Below are positions 1-13,650 of a DNA stretch of 64,000 nucleotides, in pieces (the stretch's first letter is position 1; each line of letters opens with the position of its first letter). The DNA comes from Certhia americana (Eukaryota; Chordata; Aves; Passeriformes; Certhiidae): contig CM031878.1 in the NCBI GenBank assembly GCA_018697195.1, positions 4,088,548-4,152,547 on the forward strand, in the 5' to 3' direction. The position numbers and the translations under genes are program-made. Under the pieces are notes generated by a model. That model was not told the DNA's origin, did no database searches, and was given only the letters and a program-made list of their open reading frames with translations.

Positions 1-170
<170 letters not shown>

Positions 171-2540
171 GCCTTTTTCCAGTAGAAATAATTTTTTGGG
201 GGTTGGGCTTGACCATTTTTTTCAGGAGGACTGTTGATCTTCCTGCAAAAATAAAGGATTTTGCACTGTAAAATTTCAAATTTTAATTATAAATCATGGG
301 TTTGGTCCCAGATGTCACCTAGAAAAAGAAAAACTTGTGTTTAGATTTGAAGCATGATTATCAGTCTGTAAACCACAAAGATGATTATTTTGAATCACAG
401 TGCTGATTCAGAAACAGGGTCAGCACCTGTCTTTGAATTAAACTTATCAAGATCTTGTAAATTTCTAATGAGACCTTTATGAAAAAGTCTGAGGTCGGGT
501 AAACTAAATGATAAAAATTAAGCACTAGCAGTTAAGTTGAACTGAAGCAGCTTGTCTGGACTGATATAACTTGACTGTCAATCTAGTTAATTTGCTCAGT
601 TTTTGTGCTAATATGGTCATATGGGCTCTTGCTCCAGTTCTGGGACAGCAGAGATTTGTGTATGGGTTCGTCTGGATTACATAGATGTTTCCTGAGGTTC
701 TCATGAATGCATTGGAAACACTATTTATGTCAATATTAGTTGTTTCTCTGCCCATTTCTTCAGATGATGGAAGGTGAGGTAGGGGAAAGAAATGGAAATT
801 GCTGAAAACTAAGGGAATGACAGAAGGAAAATAAAATGCTGCAGTGAGACAAAGAAAAGTAAAGAAGCAGAGGAAAGGGAGGTAGGGAAAGAAAAGGACA
901 TTTCTTGTGGCTGTAAAGAGGTTAATAAAGGCCTGGAATCAAAGAGGACTCTGACAATATTCCAGACTTGACCTTTGTGCACTGTTATCAGCTGGTCTTT
1001 TCTTATAGTTGGGAGTGGTATTACTGTCTCCAGTTTGTAATCCTATCCACAGACTTCTATAAAGTAGTTTGACTCCTCTGTCCAGAGAGTTTGATAGCTA
1101 AGACCTGTGAGAATCAAGAAGCACAAGCTGGGGTATCCACTGGTTGTCATTTACACAAGGTTGTCGTTGCACAAAGTGAGCAAAGTGCAAAAGAGAAAAG
1201 ATGAAACTCAAACTCCTGAAGTTCAAAGCAAAACCAAGTTCACCCCCCACTCCCCCCCTAAAGTTTGCGTAGCATTTATTTTCATGACATTTTCACCACT
1301 GAAGATAGCAACAGGTCCTTAAATCCATGCTAAAACACAAATTCCTCTCTGTTTCATGAGAAACAATTACAGAAGAGGACATACTCTGCAAACATGAAAC
1401 TGACATTATTCAACATTTTTAAACTTTCATGTGATCTTGTTATTTTTGAGTCAACAACCAATGTGAAAACAAAATATATTTAATTTGAGGTGGAAATTTT
1501 ACTCTGCTGTTATCTGTCTTGAAATCTGCATATATTCTAGTTTATTTTTTTATTTCTTCTTGTAAACACTGCTGCAGAAATTTTGAATTTTGACAAATAT
1601 TAAGTTGCTGGTTTAATTCACCTCAGGAGAAAAGAAAAGGATTTTAGCAAGTAAAATTAAGCTTATTTAAACATTTTTGCTCTTTAAATGAATTCCACTT
1701 CTTAAGAATGGGCGAAAGTTCACTGACTACAAAAGAGATGGATTTTCTCATTAACACTGTGAATATTTGATGTAGTATTTTTGAACACAGATCTCTGAGC
1801 TAGGTAAATGTTAGTCAATAAAGAAGCTTTCTGAAAGATTACATGTCAGCTTGTATGCAAACCACCCATTGCCTTTAAGAAAAAAGGTCTATGTGATATT
1901 CTAGTATAGTGATTAAAATGCTGCAAATTGATAAACACAAGGCTTTGGCAACCACGGCAAATCACAGAACTAGGGACATGTAAAGCAGAAGAGAAAAAGA
2001 AAGAAATGGTTTCTTATAGATTGAAGTGGCTGATTTCTTCAGGTAAGATCCACAGAGAAAGTTGGTGACAAACCCACTTAGACTTACACTGAACATGGAA
2101 TAACAATGGTCTAGACTGGGATGCACTGGAATAATCCACCCTCAAGGATGAATTTTTCACTACCACAGTGAGTTAGACACAAGAGCTCATCCAGAAATTA
2201 CTCTGTAGTGTATCTCAAAGGGCTTACATGTATACAAAATATAACCTCAGCATGTAGCCAGTGGAGAGAAGAGACTGGTCCAAGTGTTGTTTCTGAGCAC
2301 ATGAACTTGTGGCAGCTGTGAGTGATCTCTAGTGGGGACCCTGCCTCTCTCATTGATAGAAATGTGGGCCCAGAAATTCCACTTTTGTTGAAACCAACTG
2401 GATCTAATTGCAACAGGAAGACAATGGTATCTTCATCAGCAGAAGACACTAAACATGCAGTGAAGAACATCTTCATCTCACACTGGAGCAGTTTAAGCTG
2501 AATTTGTTTTCTCTGACATGCCCACAGAGAGAATGTGAAC

Positions 2541-2569
2541 AAGAAAAAAAAAAGAAAAAAAAAAAAAAA
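2541..2569. repeat. Interrupted poly-A run
   Basis: A run of A broken by two single G bases. It could be a retroposon tail, but no recognisable element body lies on either side. It creates a run of phenylalanines in a spurious - strand open frame. Confidence 0.8.
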
Positions 2570-3837
2570 CAACCTAGACTGAGAAGATAATTTCTGGGGA
2601 TTCCATATTTAGTTCAATCTTATTTCTAAATTTGTTTATCTTTTTTCCTTCCTCTCTCTCTTATCCCTTTCTCTAAAAGTTTATATCTTAATTGTTCTAA
2701 TTTAGTTAGTTTTTTCTGATTTCCCAACCTTCACTCCTTTTCTGTCTCTCATATTTTTAATCAATGCATTTCGTTCCATTCCCCACTACATAAGAAAAAT
2801 AAGAAAAAATATCCAATAAGATTCTTTTTTAGTTCTAAGATCATTTGCTATTCAAATATCATTCCTAATTAGATGGCACGTTCTCTGAGGACTCACGAAT
2901 TTGAAGAGTGCATGATTTAGCTCCAGTCCTGATTCAGCCCTCCAGGCATAACTGTAAACAGAAATTCCTGGGTGCTAATCTTATCACCCAGGAATTATAT
3001 TTCTGCTACGAAAAAGGAATTTCATACATGCAAAAAGAGGGAAGGGTGGCAAAATCTCTTTATAGTCAGCCTCTCAAGCTGCTTCTTAACACACATATAA
3101 AATCAGGCAAATAGATTGCTTAGCACTGTTATCAAAAAATGCGTACTTGTGAAGAAATAAATATATTTTTACTTCAGTGGAGTGTCAAAATAAAGTTTTC
3201 TTTGTTTCTTTATGATAGCGATAAGCATGAACAAATCTCTGCTTTCTGTACAGTCCTAGGCACTACTGAAGTCAAAGAGAACTGAGACAAACCAGTACCT
3301 GATGGCTATTACAATTTTTCTTGTTATTTTATCTTGCCCTCCTGGTCTGGTCTTTTGATTCTCTCCATATTTTGCAGCTGTCAGTAGGATGTTAATGTGT
3401 TATGACATACTCATCATATCACAAAGGAAGAAATGATTCATCTTGGAGATCAGACCTGTCACATAATTATACATTGACTACAGCAAATCAAAATAAATTG
3501 TTCCTTAGAATATACATACACATTATACGTTGACTACACATGAGCACCTGTGGGCATGTGTGTGTGTGGGGAGAAATAAAATAAAATTAAATTCGAATTG
3601 CAAGGAACTGGTGGTTGACATAATTCAAAGGTAAAGTATCTGAAATACCTCATTTTTTTGACAAGGCAGGTTGCATATCTCCCCTCCTCCCTTCATGTCA
3701 GGTTTGCTTGTGTCTAAAATTTCTGGGTCTACCATAGTTCACATGTACACACATATGCACACATGCATATTTCTCCTGAGGAAAGACTTCAACTTTTGTG
3801 GCAAAACTGAGGAAAGCATGTCAGAAGGCTGTTGGGG

Positions 3838-3875
3838 AAAAAAAGAAGGAAAAAAAAAAAAAAAATTAAAAAAAA
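3838..3875. repeat. A-rich low-complexity tract
   Basis: Runs of A interrupted by GAAGG and TT, ending in CCC. There is no element body that would make this a clear retroposon tail. Confidence 0.8.
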
Positions 3876-6800
3876 CCCAGCCTCTTTCCTATAGCCGTAT
3901 TTGGATTCTGTCCAAAATTCACCATCACTGCTTTTTACTCCTGACACATTTTCCCCATGGAGTCAAATTTTTTTTATTATTATTTTTTAAACAACTGGCA
4001 GACTTTAGGTTGTGCACCTCCATTGCTAGTCTGGGATTCTGAGACTCAGAGTGCAGTGACTCTATATTCATGTCGATATTAAATAAGCATGGCATTTAAA
4101 GACAACTGTGGGCAACTTTTTCTTTTGATGCTATCTTGGGATTTTTTAAAAGGGTTTTATATAAGACATCAAATAGTTACGAGGAATGTGGCTGTGCTTT
4201 TTATAACACAAGAAAGGTTAAGAGCAGAAATCTTTATAGACATTGTAAGAAGTTCCAGGGGAACAGAAAGCTCTGTGGACTCAGAAGATAGATTTCACCT
4301 TCAAGACTCGGATTCAAGTTCACCAGAGGAATCTCAAAGTAGCAAGTGTTTTGATCTCAGCTCAGTTCTTCAGGGTTTTTTGTGCATGTGTGTGCGTGTA
4401 TCTATGTGTTGGTTTCTCAGAAAGGACTATGTTTTGCATCTAATCTAAAGAGGTTAGTTCCCTATGGATTAAGATTCAAATGGCAGGGAAAATACTTAAA
4501 ACTTCTCTGTAGTCTGAAACCATTCAATGTTTATGGGAGAACTCACCTGCTTCCAGACATCTCAGCTTCATGAACTGTCATTAATTGGCTTTGGTGCTGC
4601 TTCTCTTTCCTGGGTATTGGGCTGCTCCTACCTCTCCTGTTTGCATGGATACATATCCATGAATGCATCTTGAGATGGGCTTGAGTTTTGATATCAGGAA
4701 GAGAAAAATGAAAGAAAGCCTTGTGTAGGCATGCAAAGGAAAATCACAATCCTCAACTAAAGGGGAGAAGGAAATTAAGAGTGCAGTGAGTTGGTCCATT
4801 AAAAGAGACAGATGGTTTAGGACTAGTTCATGCAAGCAAAACAGCCTTGAAAGCAGGCTGTGGACAAGGTGAGATAGGAAGGACAGGCACTTCATGTTGT
4901 ATCTATATGCAGTATACAGGAAAAAGAGTCTTTGAAGGGAAGATCAGGTCTGGAGGAGACTATAAAGAGTACTTGAGTCAACCTATGATCAGGCATGAAG
5001 TAAACACAGATGTATAAAAAAAAACAAACAAAAAGGAGAGAAAAGAAAATGGCCTCTAATAGGTAAAATGCCACTGAACAATTCTGCAGTGAGTAGAAGG
5101 GAATATTAGGGATGGTATGAGGGGAAGGTCATTAATTCGTTGCTTTTCAGACTAGGAGATTGTTAATTCTATATATCAATATAAAAAATTATAAAAATAT
5201 TAATCCTACATCTTCACCTTCTCAGCCTCTCATCAAATGCCTTTTTTAAATTCCATTTTGAATCTATAATTGGTAAACCTTTCTTTCCATGTTTAAAAGG
5301 AAAAAAAAAAGGTACCGTTTAATACAACGTTTAATATTTCTGGGTCTTCCTATTTGATTTCCTAGAATGCTCAACTCAGATGGTTTCTGTTTGGAGCAAA
5401 ACCATATCTAGTGTGACTTTCCTCCTTTCCTTATTTCTAACTTTCACTAGACTTTTGAGTGCTCCAAGAAAAATGATAAACAATGGAAGAAACAGAGATG
5501 AAATCAGCTGACTGCAGATCAACAACAACACTGGCTAACAAAACAAAATCTGGAAGAGTTTGCCTGACTTAGATGAGCATCTAGAGGCCAATGCACTAAA
5601 ATTTGATTCTGCATAGTTATGCAACTATGTTCAACTATGTTTAGGGTATGACATGCAGCATGAACAAGTGGGCAATGTGGAGATGAAGATCTCAATTCAA
5701 CTGTCTACATTTAAGCATCTGATGCCAATGGACATGCCTCAGGTTGTCCTATCCTGTGTCCAACAGTCCCTCTGACAGCTAAAGATATCCCATAAAAAGC
5801 TGTGCCATGTGTACCAGTGATATTTAAGTAGTTTGAATGTTTCAAGCTACCACCAACTGATACACAGCTTAAGCTGCATAGTGGGATCCAGCTCTTGGAC
5901 TGATGTCTGACATGCTGTGTGTTGACTAAATTTTGGCTGCCATTATGAAGACCCAATGAGGTATTTAAACAACTGGATATACATTTTGCTGTGGGATAGA
6001 AGAATGTAATATATCTAGACTCTGCAGACTGCACTGCCTACATCTTCAAGCCTAAGAGAACTTTGGAGAAAAAAAGTGCATGCAAGAAGATGCCTGTACT
6101 AACAACACCAAAATTAGCTGCACTAACCTGCAAACTGAATCCAAAACAATTTGCAGTTTAGCCTGTGAGACCCTGGACTAAATTAATTTGTCTAAACATA
6201 GGAACTTAGTCCTGTTTGAGAAGCCCTGAACTGTCTGAAACATTCTCCCAGACATGTGACAAACATGACAAAAGACTTTGCCAAAGACTTTTTTTGAGGA
6301 GGTGGGTGATGGCCGGGTGAGTGTCTGAGGATCAGACAAGTCATCGCTATAAATAAGTGAATCAAACTTCAAATGTCTGAGCTGTAGTCAGCAAATGTTG
6401 ACTACAAGTATATAAATGGAAGGGAGAAACCATCACGAAACAAAGAAAATTGTTAAGGAATGATGCCTGGTTGTGGTTTTGGAAAATTACAAATTCTTGT
6501 TAGCAAAATAATCATTAGTCCCTGATTATGGATACAAACTGCATTTAATAATGAAAACACAAGATTTTCAACATGTGCTCTGTCAAACGAAATATTAAGT
6601 TGAAAAGAAAGATAGTCTGGGGCAATCATTCTCACCCTGGGACTTAGAAAATACAGGCTTAATTGCCAGCTCTGCCACAGATTCCTCATCCCACTCTTTT
6701 ATTATTTGTATTACTGTTGACTCAAGTATACCTAGTCATGTTGTGTTTTAAATTCTTTGCCCTTTAGTTTTACAACCTCAGAAATTAGAACAGCAATTAG

Positions 6801-6979
6801 TTTTTTAATTGTTTTGTGTTTATCATATCTATTTTTGCGATGGCCTTTGTGTGGTCTCTTTCTCAAGTCCTAGGTACACAGAAAGCGTTGCCGTGTTTTA
6901 ATGGCAGCAATCCCCCTGCCCTGTACACTTCAGGACAGTGCAATTTCTTCTGGAATAAATTGCTCCTATGGAGAATGGG

Positions 6980-7660
6980 TTGAGGGCAGTCCTGGGGAGA
7001 AGGAACTGGTTGTGCTGGTGAATGAGAAGTTCAGTGAAACACAGTAATGTGTGCTGGCAGCCCAGAAAGCCCCAGCTGTGTCCTGAGCTGATCCCACAGC
7101 ATGGGCAGCATGTCAGGGAGAGGGATTCTGCACCACTCCTCCACTCTGGCTGAGACCCACCAGCAGTGCTGTACACAGATTTGAGGACTCTAGCACAGGA
7201 AGGACATGGGCCTCTTGGAAAAAACCCCAGAGAAGGTCACAGAAACTCTCAGATGGCTGGAGAACCTGTGCCAAGGAAATGGGCTGAGAGGGTCAAGTTT
7301 GTTCATCCTGGAGAAGACAAGACTTCAAGGAGATCTTAGACCACGTTCCAGTACCTAAAGGGGATCCAAGAATTCTAGAGGGGGGCTTTTCACAAGGGCT
7401 AAGAGTGACAAGACAAAGAGAAATAGTCTCAAGCTGAAGGCGAGTAGGTTTAAATTATGTACTAAGAAGAAATTCTTGGCTGTGAAGGTGGTGAGAAAGA
7501 GGAATGGGTTGCCCAGAGCAGCTGTGGCTGTTCCATCCCTGGAAGTGTTCAAGACTAGGTTGGATGGGGATTGGAGAAACCTGGCAGAGTAGAATTACAG
7601 GGTAATTGGCCCAGACAATCTTTAGAGAACACTCCCTACTCCAACCATTTTCTCGGATAT
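6980..7660 (+). mobile_element. CR1 LINE, 5'-truncated 3' end
   Basis: This is a degraded copy of the last part of CR1 ORF2 plus the 3' UTR. In order, the sequence shows the CTGGGGAGAAGG block, the GCAGCCCAGAAAGCC block, AGCACAGGAAGGACATGG at about 7193-7210, TTCATCCTGGAGAAGA at about 7302-7317, CAGTACCTAAAGGGG at about 7350, the TGGGTTGCCCAGAGCAGCTG block near 7506 and the CATCCCTGGAAGTGTTCAAG block near 7537. These match, in the right order and spacing, the conserved C-terminal and 3' regions of avian CR1. The end decays at about 7640-7660 (CTACTCCAACCATT) without a clean terminal octamer. Many stops break the frame, so it is inactive. Confidence 0.88.
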
Positions 7661-7981
7661 GTGACACTAGGGATTTTGTGAATTGGCAGTTTACTTCCAC
7701 TGCAAGATACAAGCCACCTGATATAACCACTTCCTACCACACTGGTGGATCTGTTTGATGGAGCAGTTTGCAACTGGCACCATATTTTTTGACACATACG
7801 CAGAATGACCTCACTGTGTAGTTGCACTTCTCCAAAAACATCCCCAGGCCTCCCTAGAGGCAGCAAGTTTATTTTAGGATCTCAAATTGTATATATAGTC
7901 TTACCGTGCCATTCCCATTTGTTCTGAGGGAAAACCCCACCTTATTATACGAGATAATATATTAATAATCAGCATCATTAT

Positions 7982-7983
<2 letters not shown>

Positions 7984-8031
<48 letters not shown>
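7984..8031. repeat. (TCA)n / (ATG)n microsatellite
   Basis: Sixteen perfect trinucleotide units. On the - strand it reads as a run of ATG codons, giving a false poly-methionine frame. It is probably length-variable between individuals. Confidence 0.97.
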
Positions 8032-8032
<1 letters not shown>

Positions 8033-9242
8033 TGGGACAGTAGGTGTGTGTCTCAGCAATTTTCTCCTGGGAGGGCACGTTAATGAGGAATGTCCAGTCT
8101 TTAAACCCACTGGAAGATGGGTTGCTGGTTCTGATTTTGTGACTTACGTTGCTGTAGCACTGTAGAATAAGCTATATAGCGTTTTGAAGATGAGAATTTT
8201 AAATCCCTCAGAAAGAAATTATTTACAGAAGAATTATAATTCTTAACCTTCTGTGACAACTGAAGGATGGGTTTGCAAAAGAAAAATGGCTGGATAACAT
8301 AAGACTACTAGAAATAGCTGCACTGTGTTATATTCTGACACAGGAACAGTTAAATGGATGGATTTGGGAGACAAAAAGAAAGCAGCAACTCTGTAATATT
8401 GCAATTGTTGACACAATATAATGCAGATGTTGGCAAAATATCATGTTCACGGGGAGAAGTGAGTCAGTCCACACACCATCTGACCATTCGTTACACCATG
8501 GAAGCCTTTGGAGTGCATTCAATACAGCAAGCACAGCACTGTTCTAGCTGATTAAGTTGCACCCTGTATTTCAGGCTCTCAAGGCCACGAGACAGAGATG
8601 CCAACTTTAACAAAAAGGTTTTTCTGCAGGAAGGAAGCAGGGTATTATTATGTATTACATTTCTTGACAAGGCAACTGGAAAAAGTGCCTGCATTCTCTT
8701 TGACGCTGTGCCAGCTTGTTGTCTGGCTATGAAATAAAGGGATGTGGAGGATTTTCTCTGTTTTCAGAGTATCTAGGAACAATGGGGAACTTGCTCTTGT
8801 GTAACGAAGCCCTTTTGCATCATAGTCCAGAATAACCTTTGGATGGCACCATGATGTAAAGAGAAAACGTGGCAAAATCCAGGGATGCCACTGGGGTTAG
8901 TCCATGAGAAAGCTCTGGCTGTTTGGTGGTTTTGAACAAAGTCTATCTATGATTTGGACTGAGAGAATGCTTTAGTTTGTTGGGTAGGCACAAATGGAGG
9001 AAGGTGACAAAAATTTCAGCCATTCAAGTCTTCTAGAAAAAAAAAAAAATATCTGAATTCCTTTATGCAAAATGAAACTGATGACTTTGAAATTGTTGCA
9101 GCAGGGAGGGTAACCCTTTATGTGAATGATTATTTAAATGGCTGGAGATACAATAGGAACTGAGGATTTTTCTCTATCCTTTAGGAAGCATCTATAACCT
9201 GCTAGACAGGGAACTCTTCCAAGACAAAATCAAATTTCAGCC

Positions 9243-9292
9243 TGTTTGGGTTTTTTGGGGGGTTTTTTTGGGTTTTTTCCTGTTTTTTTCCC
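9243..9292. repeat. G/T-rich low-complexity tract
   Basis: Runs of T alternate with G3, G6 and G3. It is one of about a dozen A/C-rich or G/T-rich tracts in the window. The closely spaced G-runs on the + strand could in principle support G-quadruplex folding, although only three separate runs are present. Confidence 0.8.
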
Positions 9293-10875
9293 CTGTGATG
9301 GGTAAGTACTCTCAGGAGCAGGACAGCAATTCATGTTTATCTTCCAGTTTGGTGAAAATCTTACCTTCTTATTTCTAAATAAGTATTTCTGGTGAACTTC
9401 AGTATTTTTTCTAAACTGGTTGGGGAGAGGATGTTTGAACTTGCTTTCTAGAGGGACCTCATTCAGAGGTTTCTTCCCAAATTTGCCCTAAACCAGGACA
9501 TTCAGACATATTTTTAAGCAAGCATTCTCAATTCTCACGGCTAAAAAACCCCCAGAACCTTAAAAGTAAATTAGATCTCTTTGCTAACTCACAGAACTCC
9601 AAGAGCTAAAATGTATCCGCCCAAAAGAACCTGTCCAATAACATGAGCCACATAAATGTTAATGTTGCTATAAATAAAATGTTGCTATATTTGCATACAC
9701 AGTTTCAAAGATTTTTATTGTGTCCAAGTAAAAGTAATCTTAAAACTTTCAAAATCTGAAGAAGGGAATTCTAATTATATTTGTAAGAATATTTTTTCTT
9801 ATAATTTTGTACTTGAAATTTTAATTTTGAAAATTGTCTCAGCTACCTGATGAATGGTTTTGCTCGTGTACTAGCAATATACAGTAAAAATCTTCTAAAA
9901 TAACTTATAAAGTGCTTTTTTTCAATACAGAATTGTACAGAACCCACTCTGTGGTAACCATACAATAAATAAAGGAAATTCCCAACAAATAAATAATAAT
10001 AAACATCATTCATGGTGTTGTCTGAACCTCTAAAGCACTGTGGCCTCTCAATATCCTTTTTCCTCTGGCATCTGTTGCTCTAGTGATGCATTTCAACAGA
10101 CTGAAAGAACAGCTTACTCTTTTGATACGTTTTTTGTAATACCCAGGATTGCTACTGCTTCAGTGGTGCATTATTGTAATACTTTATCAAAAAAATGCCT
10201 GCCAGGAATCTGTCCCAGGAGAAATTTTATATAGTTCTTTTAAATGACAAGAAAGAAAGCCCAGTTTATGGAATTTCTTGGTGATCCTCACATAATCATG
10301 GACGTCACAGAGTCACTGTGTCTAGAAGCCTTTCACTAAGTTATTTTGTCACTTTATTCCAAGGAGGAAACTAAATTTTACAGAAAAGTCGCTGCAGAAA
10401 AGAGGCTAAATCCTTAAAATCTGGGTTCTTTCTTAGACCTCAGATCCCCAAGGTTTCTAATATGATGAAAATGAGAATAAGCACACTATTTTTCTTCTCA
10501 TTATCAAATCAAGTTCTTTAGTAAGAATAAGAAGGTTTTGCCCCAGAACTCTTCCAAATACAGCTGCTTTCTGGCATTGAGTCTTCCTTACCTGGACACA
10601 GTTCCTGTGCATTTAGGAGCTGCCAGTAGATTTTTCTTCCATATATTTAAACATTGTGCCTTTGAACAGGTTTTATCATTCATAATCTCCTTGGAAAGGG
10701 TTCGCACAACTGTTATTCTAATTGAGTGAAGACAGAACTCCTGCTACATATTTTGAATCCTAGTCATGAAAGCTTGCCTTGATTCAATTTGTTTTGTGGG
10801 TGTGTTTTGCAAGAGTCAATGAACAACCAGTACTCATTTCCACCACAACCCCTCTACATCAATTCCTTTACAAAG

Positions 10876-10914
<39 letters not shown>
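10876..10914. repeat. Poly-A run at left side of gap
   Basis: Uninterrupted A immediately before a 100-N gap. The A-run resumes on the other side, so the gap interrupts a single long homopolymer or an A-tailed insertion that the assembly could not cross. Confidence 0.9.
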
Positions 10915-11014
10915 NNNNNNNNNNNNNNNNNNNNNNNNNNNNNNNNNNNNNNNNNNNNNNNNNNNNNNNNNNNNNNNNNNNNNNNNNNNNNNNNNNNNNN
11001 NNNNNNNNNNNNNN
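10915..11014. other. Assembly gap (100 N)
   Basis: Exactly 100 N, the conventional placeholder for a gap of unknown size. Both flanks are poly-A. Frames reported across it are artefacts. Confidence 0.98.
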
Positions 11015-11050
<36 letters not shown>

Positions 11051-11063
11051 AAAAAAAAAAAAA
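11015..11063. repeat. Poly-A run at right side of gap
   Basis: A-run with a single C, continuing from the gap and ending before unique sequence (CAGGGG). Confidence 0.9.
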
Positions 11064-11940
11064 CAGGGGAAAATACATGATAACTTCTATCATTCTATCA
11101 TGTGTCATCATTTTATAAGTCTTTTAACCATTTTCCCTCATTATTATGGTGAAGGCAGTAAATATATAAACTCATGAAGTACTACATATATGCTTCAGCC
11201 ATCTCTGTTTCCAAATGTCTAAATCAATTTTCCATTTTATTCTCCATTACTTCCTAATGATTTTTAGCATTAGATTTGCTTTTTTTTGACCACTACTGAA
11301 CACAGAGCTGACATTTTCATAAAACTTTCTATCATAACCCCTATGTCTCATACCTGAATACTAATGATCGTCTCAGAAGAGTGGCATTTAAGAGACTACA
11401 TTTAACCTATATTCAAATGGCAAAATACATAACCTGTACAAAACAACAAGGAAGGTTTTCACTAGTACAAACTCTAAAGATGTCACTGGGTTTTTTCCAT
11501 GGTACATGCCAAGAGGTATCAGCATTTTGGGTGGCCAATAACCTTAGGAACCTAAATTCATTTGGGTCCTGGATATTAGGCAAATCTACCATTTTCTTGG
11601 CTAAAAGACTTAATCTCGTATACTCACAGAAAGTCATTAAATTAATCAGAATGTAGAATGTCAACAGGCAATTATGTTAAGACCAACCAACTATCCAAAC
11701 CCAACAGTCTAAGAAGTGACATTTTCCCCAAATTTAGCATAAGCAACAGCTATTCAGAAATGGTAGAGCAGGGTATTGAAATCTGCTCACCTTCAGGTTT
11801 ACAATTCCATGTTTAAAAAAATTCCTTGAGAAAATTACCCTTAAGAAGAGGCTGATCTAGAGGGACTAGGTCTAGATGGGACTATACATTTCTCTTCCCT
11901 CTTAATATTGGGTATGATCTAGTCTGTACATGATGACAGT

Positions 11941-11944
11941 AATA

Positions 11945-11975
<31 letters not shown>

Positions 11976-11977
11976 TA
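11941..11977. repeat. (TAA)n microsatellite
   Basis: About twelve AAT/TAA trinucleotides with one AGT interruption near the left end. Confidence 0.95.
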
Positions 11978-12096
11978 CAAAATACACATAAACAGATATT
12001 GTTAAATAGGTGTAAAGACATGTACCTATAGCAAAGTACGAATTCAGATATAAACATATACTGAAATTTGATGCAAATATTCTTGGAAAATACATG

Positions 12097-12395
12097 AAAT
12101 CATAGAATTATGGAAGGTTTTGGATTGGAAGCAACCTTAAAAATCATCTCAATCCAGATCCCCTCCATGGCCAGGGACACCTTCCACTATCCCAGGTTGC
12201 TCCAAGACCCATTGAACCTGGCCTTGGACACTTCCAGGGATGGGCTAGCCACAGCTTCTCTGGGCAGCCTGTGCCAGGGCCTCCCCACCCTCACAGGGAA
12301 CATTTTTTTCCTAATATCTGCTTTAAACTTATTCTTTTTCTAAGCCTATTATTTTTCATTTTGAAGCTGTTCCCCTTTATCCTTTTGCAACATGG
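12097..12395 (-). mobile_element. CR1 LINE 3' end, reverse orientation
   Basis: Read on the - strand this is a CR1 3' end. On the + strand it starts with the terminal octamer remnant AATCATAGAATTATGG. The TTGGAAGCAACCTTAAAAATC block follows, then CAGGGACACCTTCCACTA at about 12174-12191, CAGGTTGCTCCAAG near 12200, AACCTGGCCTTGGACACTT near 12216, the GGCAGCCTGTGCCAGGGCC block near 12263 and CCTAATATCTGC near 12311. The match then fades. This copy is closer to the avian consensus than the other CR1s here and so is probably younger. It is 5'-truncated, as is normal for CR1, and cannot code. Confidence 0.93.
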
Positions 12396-13650
12396 ATCAG
12401 ACTGCCCACTCAGGTCACTTAAAAGAGCTTCTGAAAATATCCATTAACCACAAATGATGATGTTTTTTCCTCGAGATGTCATTGGTACACCTTGATATTG
12501 GAATCTATAGGTGGGAGGCTGAATTAGATTCACCTATCCTAATATTATACCTATTCTAATGCAATGCAAACAAGTGAAAAATGAGATATTTCTCCATAGG
12601 ATAAGTCAGGGAGAAGATGGAATAATATATCCTTGAAGGAGTCAGTTGTCACTGGAAGAAAGATGGAGCCAGGCATGAACATGTCTCTAAGTGAGCCATC
12701 TTTCCTGCAGTAAAACTCCATCCCATTCTGTCTGGTACCAAGGATGATTAAAAGGAGTAAAAGCACATGAGTATTGACCTTAAGACTATGCCATTAAAGC
12801 AAACAAAATTTTACAAAAACTGAAGACCCCAAAATTGATAGTAAAGAATTCATGGGTGAGACTGTAGACATGTGTGGAATACAGCATCTGTAAACCTTCA
12901 TGTTGCTTTTGAATGCTTGTTTAAAATATATTTAAATTACAAATAATGTCTGGGTTCAACACAATAGTAATGGCATAAAATGTGATGGTCTATGATGCAC
13001 AGGAGGTCAGAATAGCTGCTTTAATGCCTCATTAAGAATATATGAATCTATGAAAAATAAATCACTTCAGGGGAAACGATGCATTGTAACTAAGCTGCTC
13101 TACTTTTCTACTTCTAGCAAGTACATGTACCTCTGTACTTGCCTCTTAGCTCTTTTCTGAGGCTCAGGCAGTCTTATTATTGGGTGTCTAAGAAAGACTA
13201 AGTATAAGACTTTTTAAAAATCATGCTCTTAATCAATCATTGCTGAAATCATTTAAGTGTGCATGTACTTCTGGTTATCAATGAGATTCTTTAACATACT
13301 GAGATATTCACCTGACTATCTTTTTCCATATGTTTTTCTTTTTTCTTTAAAAATATGAAAAGTGAAAACCAAAAAGAACTACTGAGTTGTAGCTTTATCT
13401 TGACAAACCTTATAGATCAGCCTGTCCAGTGACAACACTTGATAAATATTGCCTGAACAAAATATGGTCAAATATTTAAAGAACTGTTAAGCTTTACTGT
13501 GTGTGACTATACCTCAATAACAAGTCAAAATTATGAAGACAGACCTTGATACTTCCTAATACATATGTATAAAATATGTGTATATATATTTGTATGTTTT
13601 TTCAGATACCTTCAGCTAAAGTGTATCTTCTAACTACTTAATATGAAGTC
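12396..13650. other. Unique noncoding stretch
   Basis: AT-rich sequence with no recognisable gene or repeat. Confidence 0.6.

Larger units (their letters stand above)
171..6979. other. Unique AT-rich noncoding stretch
   Basis: I see no gene, RNA or recognisable transposon here. The open frames present (up to 124 codons, on the - strand at 2198-2572) begin in an A/T homopolymer or lack any domain-like pattern. Minor features are A-runs at 2541-2569 and 3838-3875 and a short near-duplicate motif around 3466-3537 (TATACATTGACTACA and TATACGTTGACTACA). Old repeats too diverged to read by eye may be present. Confidence 0.6.
7661..12096. other. Unique noncoding stretch with microsatellite and assembly gap
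   Basis: Apart from the separately listed (TCA)n array, A-runs and gap, I recognise nothing. A G/T-rich tract lies at 9243-9292 and a run of A at 9037-9049. Open frames of 60-90 codons occur on both strands but show no family signature. Confidence 0.6.

Noticed and set aside
2198..2572. 124-codon open frame on the - strand
   Set aside because: The start is a poly-phenylalanine stretch from the A-run at 2541-2569. The rest has no recognisable pattern.
7900..8110. Poly-methionine open frame on the - strand
   Set aside because: It is only the (TCA)n microsatellite read in reverse.
10360..10450. GGAGGAAACTAAATTTTACAG block resembling a MIR core
   Set aside because: Only one block matches; the neighbouring blocks expected of MIR are not recognisable.
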